Under the pieces are notes generated by a model. The model searched no databases. It was not told the origin of the DNA and saw only the letters and a program-made list of their open reading frames with translations. Shown one piece after another: positions 1-6,617 of a stretch of DNA of 64,000 nt (positions are counted from its first letter, which is position 1; every line of letters begins with the position of its first letter). Position numbers and translations under genes: made by a program. Source of the DNA: Bacillota bacterium (GTDB lineage Bacteria; Bacillota; Desulfotomaculia; Desulfotomaculales; VENG01); the NCBI GenBank assembly GCA_009711705.1, contig VENG01000042.1, positions 1 to 64,000 of the forward strand, written 5' to 3'.

Positions 1-34
1 GTGGGGCAAAGCGGGTCTAAAAACAGATTAAAAA

Positions 35-78
35 GGAACGAGATCTGTCTTTGCAGACAGATCTCGTTCCTTTTTTTT
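35..78 (+). terminator. Rho-independent terminator
   Basis: A perfect 16-bp stem (35-50 with 55-70) closes a TTGC loop and is followed by eight T residues at 71-78. It ends a transcript entering from upstream of the window. Five A residues before the stem could let it work on the other strand too. Confidence 0.93.
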
Positions 79-149
79 ATCCAACTGCTCCACTGAACTC
101 TAGGAGAACCACATTTTCAGTGGCCTCGCTTACAGCCCCGTTTTTTTTA

Positions 150-179
150 TTGACCTTGGTCGGTATTGAATTGTATAAT
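150..179 (+). promoter_or_regulatory. Sigma-A promoter for the small Cys-rich gene
   Basis: TTGACC at 150-155 and TATAAT at 174-179 are separated by 18 bases, a near-consensus housekeeping promoter. It lies 46 bases before the start codon at 226. The Fur-like box begins at the base directly after the -10 element, so it would cover the transcription start. Confidence 0.75.
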
Positions 180-198
180 GGTAATGACATTCATTATC
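180..198. promoter_or_regulatory. Fur-like iron box
   Basis: The 19 bases match 16 of 19 positions of the classical Fur box (GATAATGATWATCATTATC, an established consensus). The box sits exactly where RNA polymerase would start, which is the usual position for iron-dependent repression. Binding by a Fur-family protein is inferred; no fur gene is in the window. Confidence 0.6.
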
Positions 199-225
199 AT
201 CTGTTTATAGTAGGAGGTTTTCAAA

Positions 226-399
226 ATGCAAACTCACTGCACTTTTAGCTGTCCCACTTGCGGCTATAACTTAACCACATTTACTTCCCGCTGTCCCCGT
301 TGTGCTACATTTTTATTGGACAAGTTTAAATGCTCCGGAAACTGCTCGAGCTGTGCAAAACAAAATGAAAGCCGCCCCCAAGGCCACAAACACAAGTAA
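226..399 (+). CDS. Small Cys-rich zinc-ribbon-like protein
   Basis: This is a 57-residue protein with an ATG start and the ribosome binding site TAGGAGG at 211-217. It has eight cysteines: CPTC and CPRC knuckles near residues 9-12 and 23-26, and a KCSGNCSSC cluster near residues 35-43. The first two pairs look like a zinc ribbon; the last group could bind a metal or an Fe-S cluster. The tail ends in HKHK. There is no signal peptide or membrane segment. The Fur-like box upstream suggests expression under iron limitation. I do not recognise the family; the gene call rests on promoter, RBS and cysteine spacing. Confidence 0.7.
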   Translation: MQTHCTFSCPTCGYNLTTFTSRCPRCATFLLDKFKCSGNCSSCAKQNESRPQGHKHK

Positions 400-422
400 A
401 CCATTTAGCGAGCCTTTAAATA

Positions 423-869
423 TCAGGGCTTCTTTTTAATTTTATTGGTAGCTTCCACTGCAAGCCAGTCGCAGCGGTTATTAAATTCATTATCAGCGTG
501 ACCCTTTACCCAAACCCATTCAACTTTGTGCTCTGACGATAACTCTAATATTTTCTTCCATAAGTCCGAGTTTTTGGCCGGTTTTTTATTACCCCTTATC
601 CATCCTCTAGCCTGCCAACCTCTTACCCAGCCCTTATTCATGGCGTCGACTATATATTTACTGTCCGAATACAAGGTAACTTGACAGGGTCTTTTTAAAG
701 CCTCAAGACCTTTTATTACCGCCAGCAATTCCATTCTGTTGTTGGTTGTATCTTCACAGGCACCGGACAATTCCTTTATATTTTCCCCGTACTTTAATAC
801 AACCCCATAACCTCCAGGTCCTGGATTACCACTGCACGCACCGTCCGTATATATTTCAACCTGCGTCAA
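423..869 (-). CDS. rnhA: Ribonuclease HI
   Basis: Ribonuclease HI cuts the RNA strand of RNA-DNA hybrids in the cytoplasm. The sequence shows the family's acidic active site in order: YTDGACSGNPG near the N-terminus, NNRMEL, YSDSKYI, and HADNEFNNRCD near the C-terminus. At about 148 residues it has the normal bacterial length. I chose the TTG at 869 because GAGGAGAG lies just upstream of it; a longer frame from a TTG at 890 would place that ribosome binding site inside the gene. It stands alone on the minus strand, convergent with the small Cys-rich gene. Confidence 0.95.
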   Translation of the reverse strand: MTQVEIYTDGACSGNPGPGGYGVVLKYGENIKELSGACEDTTNNRMELLAVIKGLEALKRPCQVTLYSDSKYIVDAMNKGWVRGWQARGWIRGNKKPAKNSDLWKKILELSSEHKVEWVWVKGHADNEFNNRCDWLAVEATNKIKKKP

Positions 870-1140
870 ATTTTCTCTCCTCTGTAACAATTTTGGTAAC
901 AGATTATACCACGTTTTACCATTGGCCGCAAATACCTACTTTTAGGGAGCCCATATTTTTCCTATAATTAACCTAAAGTTAATCTATGATTTTTGTCATT
1001 TAAGGAAGGATTTTATCGAATAGCATTGAATGTGTTTATGTTACTTGAAAACTAGGGCACAAGGGGGGATACAAGGCTTCCAGGTGGAATTTTTCAGCAC
1101 TAAAAAGGTTAAACAAAAAAGTAAGAGGGAGGTAGAGGGG

Positions 1141-2268
1141 TTGCAATTAAAGAATTCGAAGATATGTTTCACACTTATCCTGGTCCTCGCCGCTGCATTA
1201 CTACTAGCCGGATGTGGTGGCGGCGGTGGCAACGAAGGTAACACAGAAGATCAAGGTGAAGATAAGCTGAATGTTGCCTTCATGTACGTTGGCCCCGCAG
1301 GTGATGCCGGATGGACTTATGCCCACGATCAGGCAAGAAAGTATTTGAATACCGAGCTGGACTATGTTGTTGCTGAAGATTACGTTGAAAATGTTGCTGA
1401 GGGCGCAGAAGCTGCAACTGTACTCACCCAGCTAGCAGAAAAAGGTAATGATGTTATTTTTTCTACCAGCTTTGGCTTTATGGATTACACCATTGACGTG
1501 GCCAAGAAATACCCGGACAAAACTTTTTTGCATTGTTCCGGATACAAAACTGCTGACAACGTTGGAACATACTTCGGCAGAATGTATCAGTCCCGTTACC
1601 TTACAGGACTTGCTGCAGGCAAGGCAACCGAAACCGATTTAATTGGCTACGTAGCAGCCTTCCCCATTCCGGAAGTGATTCGAGGCATTAATGGCTTCAC
1701 TTTGGGAGTTAAAGAAGCCAATCCGGATGCAGAGGTAAAGGTAATATGGACAAACACCTGGTATGACCCCAGCAAAGAAAAAGATGCTGCTAAAGCTTTG
1801 CTTGATTCCGGTGCAGATGTTATAGCCCAACACCAAGACACTCCCGGCCCACAGCAGGCAGCGCAAGAAGCAGGTGCGTATAGCGTTGGTTACAACACAG
1901 ATATGAGTAAGTTTGCTCCAGAAGCTGTGCTCACATCTGCAGTTTGGAACTGGAGACCATATTACGCCGATACGGTTGAAGCCGTAGAGAACGGGACCTG
2001 GGAACCGAACCAGTACTGGGGTTCTTTGGCCGACGGTATTGTAGATATAGCACCTTTCGGTCCCATGGTCGCAGATGAAACCAAAGAACTTGTTAAGCAG
2101 TGGAGAGATAAAATTGAAAGTGGTGAGTGGGACGTATTTTATGGTCCTCTTAAAGATCAAAGCGGCAAAATTAGGGTAGAAGAAGGACAGCAAATGACCG
2201 ACGACGAAATTCTCAACATGGATTGGTTTGTTGAAGGCGTTAACGGAAAATTGGAATCCTCTGAATAA
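1141..2268 (+). CDS. BMP-family nucleoside/purine ABC transporter lipoprotein
   Basis: This is the extracellular substrate-binding component of a BMP (basic membrane protein, PnrA-like) importer. A lipoprotein signal peptide runs to the lipobox LLAGC, with the lipidated Cys at residue 25, followed by a Gly-rich linker. The body shows BMP-type motifs such as GDAGWTYAHDQ, STSFGFMD and AQHQDTPGP. I chose TTG at 1141 because a purine-rich GGGAGG/GGGG site precedes it and the signal peptide then begins correctly; an upstream in-frame start at 1030 would add a non-signal extension. The following ATPase, two permeases and xanthine phosphoribosyltransferase suggest a purine or purine nucleoside ligand, which is an inference. 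Confidence 0.9.
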   Translation: MQLKNSKICFTLILVLAAALLLAGCGGGGGNEGNTEDQGEDKLNVAFMYVGPAGDAGWTYAHDQARKYLNTELDYVVAEDYVENVAEGAEAATVLTQLAEKGNDVIFSTSFGFMDYTIDVAKKYPDKTFLHCSGYKTADNVGTYFGRMYQSRYLTGLAAGKATETDLIGYVAAFPIPEVIRGINGFTLGVKEANPDAEVKVIWTNTWYDPSKEKDAAKALLDSGADVIAQHQDTPGPQQAAQEAGAYSVGYNTDMSKFAPEAVLTSAVWNWRPYYADTVEAVENGTWEPNQYWGSLADGIVDIAPFGPMVADETKELVKQWRDKIESGEWDVFYGPLKDQSGKIRVEEGQQMTDDEILNMDWFVEGVNGKLESSE

Positions 2269-2274
2269 ATTATG

Positions 2275-2308
2275 AAGGGTTACTGGTAGACATCTCCCAG
2301 TAACCCTT
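2275..2308 (+). terminator. Intercistronic hairpin between binding protein and ATPase
   Basis: A perfect 12-bp stem (2275-2286 with 2297-2308) has a 10-base loop and a very short T stretch. It lies between the binding-protein gene and the ATPase gene of one operon. Such hairpins commonly stabilise the upstream message or cause partial termination, so that more binding protein is made than membrane components. Confidence 0.7.
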
Positions 2309-2328
2309 TGTTGAGGGGCGACAACATA

Positions 2329-3846
2329 ATGCAAGAACTCCTATTGGAAATGAAACAAATTACTAAAAAGTTCCCCGGGGTACTGGCTAACGATAATATT
2401 AAACTATCCGTTAAGCCGGGAGAAATTCACATGCTTTTAGGAGAGAACGGCTCGGGAAAAAGTACTTTAATGAATATCCTGGCAGGACTGTACAAACCGG
2501 ATATCGGTGAAATGTATATCAAGGGCAACAAAGTAAATTTTAAGTCGCCCCGGGACGCTATTAATGCAGGTGTAGGGATGGTGCACCAACATTTTAAGCT
2601 TGTTGACACCTTCACAGTAGCAGAGAACATTATCCTGGGAACCGGAACAAAATTCAAATTAAATGCTGCTCATGCAGAACAAGAAATTAATGTGCTGGCA
2701 TCTAAATACGGTTTGGCCGTTGACCCTACTGCAAAAATATGGCAGCTATCGGTGGGAGAAAAACAGCGGGTGGAAATATTGAAAGCACTTTACAAAGGTT
2801 CGGATTTATTGATATTGGATGAACCAACTGCTGTACTGACCCCTCAGGAAACTCGTGAGCTGTTTCAGAACCTTAGACAAATGACACAAGATGGGCGTGG
2901 AATTGTTGTCATCACGCACAAGCTCCAAGAAGTAATGGACATTGCAGACAGGGTCACCGTACTGCGTGCAGGTAAAGCCGTAGCTACCCTGAATAGAGAT
3001 GAAATAACTGAAAAGGACCTAGCTTGGCTCATGGTTGGCCGAGATGTAGTATTCCAACAGCAAAAATCTGCCTCACAGTTCGGCGTTAAAGTTCTTGAAT
3101 TAAATGAGGTACAGGCAATGAATGATAACAGCCGGCCGGCACTACAAGGAGTTACCATGGATGTCAAAGAAGGTGAAATTTTTGGCATTGCCGGTGTGGC
3201 AGGGAACGGGCAAAGGGAATTGGCTGAGGTCATCACGGGCATGCGCACCTGCAGCTCAGGTAGTATTTATTTAGATAATAAAAAAATTACAAATTTATCA
3301 CCTCAAAAAATAATCAGGCAGGGCGTCAGTCATGTTCCCGAGGATCGCATGGGCACAGGGCTGGTACCCAAACTTGGCTCAGTAGACAATATTATGCTAA
3401 AAGGGTACAGGAATAGCTATGCACGCGGGCCCTTTCTTGACTATAAAAAGGCGTCAGCGGATACTGATAAATTAGTTTCAGACTTCAATATAAAGCTTTA
3501 CGACCCCTCGGCTCCGGTTAGCTTGCTGTCCGGGGGCAATCTTCAAAAACTGCTTCTAGCCAGGGAAATGTCTTTAAAGCCTCTACTTTTGGTTGCTGTA
3601 TATCCCGTACGAGGTTTGGATGTAGGTGCCACCGAAACAGTACACCGGCTACTCCTTGAGCAACGTGCCAGAGGAACTGCAATATTGTTGATTTCAGAAG
3701 ATCTTGATGAAATCTTCAAACTAAGCGATCGAGTTGGAGTTATTTTTGAGGGTCAGATTAATGGAATCATCAACACGGAGCACGCTGATTTGGAAGAAAT
3801 AGGTCTCCTAATGATGGGGGCAAAACAAACGGGAGATATGCCATAA
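2329..3846 (+). CDS. BMP-type ABC transporter, double ATP-binding protein
   Basis: This is a roughly 505-residue protein with two nucleotide-binding domains in tandem, as in sugar and nucleoside importers. The first domain has Walker A GENGSGKST, signature LSVGEKQR and Walker B LLILDEPTA. The second has a degenerate P-loop region (GVAGNGQREL), signature LLSGGNLQK and VRGLDVGA. The degenerate second P-loop is normal for this family. The ATG at 2329 was preferred over an upstream TTG because GAGGGG precedes it at a workable distance. It overlaps the first permease as TAATG, so the genes are translationally coupled. Confidence 0.93.
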   Translation: MQELLLEMKQITKKFPGVLANDNIKLSVKPGEIHMLLGENGSGKSTLMNILAGLYKPDIGEMYIKGNKVNFKSPRDAINAGVGMVHQHFKLVDTFTVAENIILGTGTKFKLNAAHAEQEINVLASKYGLAVDPTAKIWQLSVGEKQRVEILKALYKGSDLLILDEPTAVLTPQETRELFQNLRQMTQDGRGIVVITHKLQEVMDIADRVTVLRAGKAVATLNRDEITEKDLAWLMVGRDVVFQQQKSASQFGVKVLELNEVQAMNDNSRPALQGVTMDVKEGEIFGIAGVAGNGQRELAEVITGMRTCSSGSIYLDNKKITNLSPQKIIRQGVSHVPEDRMGTGLVPKLGSVDNIMLKGYRNSYARGPFLDYKKASADTDKLVSDFNIKLYDPSAPVSLLSGGNLQKLLLAREMSLKPLLLVAVYPVRGLDVGATETVHRLLLEQRARGTAILLISEDLDEIFKLSDRVGVIFEGQINGIINTEHADLEEIGLLMMGAKQTGDMP

Positions 3847-4940
3847 TGACTACGCACAATACACGTTCGCTTATATCTCTGGAAAAGAAACTTTCCCCCT
3901 CGCCGGTAATGAACATACTGGTCCCGGTCATTTCAGTTTTTTTAGCTCTTTTAACCGGGGCGATTTTCCTTGCACTTACCGGAAAAGATCCTATCCAAGT
4001 TTATTCGGCCATGTTTTATGGTGCCTTCGGCTCTAAATATGGACTTACTGAATCTGTTGTAAAGGCCATTCCCCTATTATTGGCAGGTTTGGGACTAGCC
4101 GTAGCCTTTAGAATGCAGCTATGGAATATAGGTGGGGAAGGCCAAATCTACATGGGTGCATTTGGGGCAACTTGGGTAGCATTACAGTTGCCCAATCAGC
4201 CAACCTGGGTGGTTCTACCGGCAATGATGCTGGCGGGTGCCGCTGCCGGAGGTCTGTGGGCGGTTATACCGGCTATACCCCGAGCTTACTTGGGGGTAAA
4301 CGAAATCATTACCACCCTGATGCTTAATTATGTAGCTATTTTGTGGGTGGATTATTTAGTTTACGGGCCATGGAAAGATCCTGCGGGATATAACTTTCCT
4401 ATTACGCCATCCTTTTCGGAATCCGCCATTTTACCAACTTTGGGCGATACCAGAATTCATGCCGGCCTGTTAATAGGTATTATATTGGCAATTATTATTT
4501 ATTTAATTATTTTCCGTACCAAATTCGGCTATGAAATTCGGGTAATAGGAGAAAGCCCTGGTGCAGCCCGTTATGCAGGTATGAATATATCCCGAAAAAT
4601 TATTGTAGTAATGCTAATCTCCGGTGCTGTATGCGGACTTGCCGGTATGGCCGAATTATCAGGTGTAACCCACCGCCTTCAACAAGGTTTCAGCCCCGGG
4701 TACGGTTATACAGCCATTATTGTAGCCTGGCTAACTAGACTTAATCCGCTGGGTATTATTATCGCTGCCCTTTTGTTCGGCGGTATGCAGGTGGGCGGCT
4801 TCGCAGTACAAATGAATGGTGTGCCTGCTGCAGTTGTTTCCATGCTGCAAGGTGGTTTATTATTTTTTGTCTTGGGTGGCGAAATACTGACGCGCTACCG
4901 GGTTTCCATCAATAGCCGCCGGGGAGATGATAAAGCATGA
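3846..4940 (+). CDS. BMP-type ABC transporter permease 1
   Basis: This is a hydrophobic 364-residue inner-membrane permease of the branched-chain/nucleoside type (BPD_transp_2 family). It has many predicted membrane segments and the conserved motifs VFRMQLWNIGGEGQIYMG and GESPGAARYAGM. It pairs with the next permease to form the channel for the BMP binding protein. Its ATG overlaps the ATPase stop codon, and its end overlaps the next start by four bases. Confidence 0.93.
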   Translation: MTTHNTRSLISLEKKLSPSPVMNILVPVISVFLALLTGAIFLALTGKDPIQVYSAMFYGAFGSKYGLTESVVKAIPLLLAGLGLAVAFRMQLWNIGGEGQIYMGAFGATWVALQLPNQPTWVVLPAMMLAGAAAGGLWAVIPAIPRAYLGVNEIITTLMLNYVAILWVDYLVYGPWKDPAGYNFPITPSFSESAILPTLGDTRIHAGLLIGIILAIIIYLIIFRTKFGYEIRVIGESPGAARYAGMNISRKIIVVMLISGAVCGLAGMAELSGVTHRLQQGFSPGYGYTAIIVAWLTRLNPLGIIIAALLFGGMQVGGFAVQMNGVPAAVVSMLQGGLLFFVLGGEILTRYRVSINSRRGDDKA

Positions 4941-5869
4941 GTGTTGATATTCTAATTGCCATACTGGCTACAGCTATAACTGCGGGAACCCCCCTCCTAT
5001 ATGCCGCGCTGGGAGAAATTTTGACTGAACGGGCGGGCATATTAAACCTTGGCGTAGAAGGTATGATGCTGGTTGGCGCTGTCAGTGGATTTATAGCCGC
5101 TCTTCATACCAGTAGCCCCTGGGCCGGGGTCATAGTAGCCATGCTCGCCGGCGGTGCCATGGCCTCAATTCATGCACTGCTTACCGTTACCCTGCGAGCT
5201 AACCAAATTGTAAGCGGTTTGTCTCTTACCATATTCGGTACCGGTCTTAGCGGGTATCTGGGAAAACCCATAGTAGGTACTCCCCTGGAAACCTCTTTTA
5301 AAGTATTTGAAATACCTATAATAAGCAGCATACCTTTTATTGGTCCCATAATGTTTAAACAGGATGCTCTTGTATATTTAAGTTACATAATCATTCCTCT
5401 AATGTGGTTCTTCCTTTACCGCACTAAGACAGGGTTAAATCTGCGAGCTGTGGGTGAAAATCCAGCAGCAGCCGATTCTCTGGGTATCAACGTTTTTCGT
5501 GTTAAATATGTCTATGTAATTATCGGTGGCATGCTGGCTGGGATTGGCGGCGCTTACTTGTCTTTAATGTACGTTCCCACCTGGATGGAAAATATCACGG
5601 CCGGCCGCGGGTGGATAGCGGTGGCTCTGGTCATTTTTGCTACTTGGAATCCCGCCCAGGCCATTTTAGGTGCCTACATTTTCGGTGGTATTGACGCTTT
5701 AGGTTTTCGTCTACAGGCCATGGATATTATGATACCTGCCTATTTTTTAAAAATGCTACCGTACATATTTACCATCATAGTACTTATTATTGTAACCGGC
5801 AAAAATGCAGCCAAGCATATCGGTGCTCCACAGTCACTGGGATTGCCCTATGACCGAGAAGAAAGATAA
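4937..5869 (+). CDS. BMP-type ABC transporter permease 2
   Basis: This second permease has 310 residues and the same fold as its neighbour. It shows GEILTERAGILNLGVEGMM near the N-terminus and VGENPAAADSLGINV in the middle, both typical of the second subunit of BMP-type nucleoside importers. Its start overlaps the previous stop as ATGA. Importers of this family carry nucleosides or related purines, consistent with the phosphoribosyltransferase gene 27 bases downstream. Confidence 0.93.
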   Translation: MSVDILIAILATAITAGTPLLYAALGEILTERAGILNLGVEGMMLVGAVSGFIAALHTSSPWAGVIVAMLAGGAMASIHALLTVTLRANQIVSGLSLTIFGTGLSGYLGKPIVGTPLETSFKVFEIPIISSIPFIGPIMFKQDALVYLSYIIIPLMWFFLYRTKTGLNLRAVGENPAAADSLGINVFRVKYVYVIIGGMLAGIGGAYLSLMYVPTWMENITAGRGWIAVALVIFATWNPAQAILGAYIFGGIDALGFRLQAMDIMIPAYFLKMLPYIFTIIVLIIVTGKNAAKHIGAPQSLGLPYDREER

Positions 5870-5896
5870 CAAATGACCAGATAAAGGAGTTTAAAA

Positions 5897-6466
5897 ATGA
5901 AAGTTCTTAAAGACAAGATTTTAATTGAGGGTAAAGTACTGTCCGACACCGTTCTCAAGGTGGATTCCTTTTTAAACCATCAGATTGACCCTGCCTTCGC
6001 CATGGACTTGGGGAAGGAGCTTGCCGCAAGGTTTAAAAATCAATCCATAACAAAGATTCTCACTGTAGAGGCATCAGGTATTGCCGTAGCCATGGCAACC
6101 GGCCTCGCTTTGAATATCCCGGTTGTCTTTGCCAAAAAGAAAAGAGCAGCTACAGCTGACCCCAATGTATTTTCCAGTACTGTTTATTCCTTTACAAAAG
6201 ACGAATCCGTTGACATTTACGTCAACAGCCGGTTTCTACACCCTTCAGATAATGTTTTACTGGTTGATGATTTTCTAGCCCAGGGAGAAGCTTTACGTGG
6301 CATGGTGGAAATTGTACAGCAGTCCGGAGCCTCTCTGGCCGGAGCAGGTATTATTATTGAAAAGGTCTTTCAAGGCGGAGGGAAGGCGTTAAGAGAGGCA
6401 GGTGTTCGCATAGAAACTCTTGCCCCCATTGCCAGCCTTGCGGGTGGAAAAATCACCTTTTGTTAA
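5897..6466 (+). CDS. xpt: Xanthine phosphoribosyltransferase
   Basis: This 189-residue cytoplasmic enzyme joins xanthine to PRPP to make XMP, salvaging purine bases. The N-terminal segment (MKVLKDKILIEGKVL, then VDSFLNHQIDP) and the PRPP-binding loop VLLVDDFLAQGEAL are characteristic of Xpt. The RBS AAGGAG precedes the ATG by seven bases. It is the last gene of the importer operon and is followed at once by a terminator. This supports the idea that the importer brings in purine bases or nucleosides. Confidence 0.94.
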   Translation: MKVLKDKILIEGKVLSDTVLKVDSFLNHQIDPAFAMDLGKELAARFKNQSITKILTVEASGIAVAMATGLALNIPVVFAKKKRAATADPNVFSSTVYSFTKDESVDIYVNSRFLHPSDNVLLVDDFLAQGEALRGMVEIVQQSGASLAGAGIIIEKVFQGGGKALREAGVRIETLAPIASLAGGKITFC

Positions 6467-6495
6467 GCACCTTTATTAATAGGTGCTTTTTTTTT
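6466..6495 (+). terminator. Rho-independent terminator after xpt
   Basis: The stem AGCACCT (6466-6472) pairs with AGGTGCT (6481-6487) across an 8-base loop and runs into nine T residues. It ends the purine importer/xpt transcript before purL. Confidence 0.9.
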
Positions 6496-6617
6496 GCACC
6501 TTTCTGGCTAAAACACCCGTTTTTTCAGGATTGTATTTTTCACTAGTATATACTACAATGTTACAGGGTTTTATACACCTAATAACATATCATCAATCTC
6601 CGGAGGTGAACTTAAAA

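Noticed and set aside
1020..1140. Possible riboswitch in the leader of the BMP lipoprotein gene, with CTAGGG and GGGGGGATACAAGG
   Set aside because: The fragments recall a guanidine (ykkC) leader but the conserved central helices and the rest of the motif are missing, and the transporter type does not fit.
1030..1140. N-terminal extension of the BMP lipoprotein reading frame
   Set aside because: The extension precedes a normal signal peptide and lipobox, and a strong ribosome site lies just before the internal TTG at 1141.
1639..2334. Long minus-strand open frame opposite the BMP gene
   Set aside because: It is antisense to a clearly coding gene, has no ribosome site or family resemblance, and its composition is that of a shadow frame.
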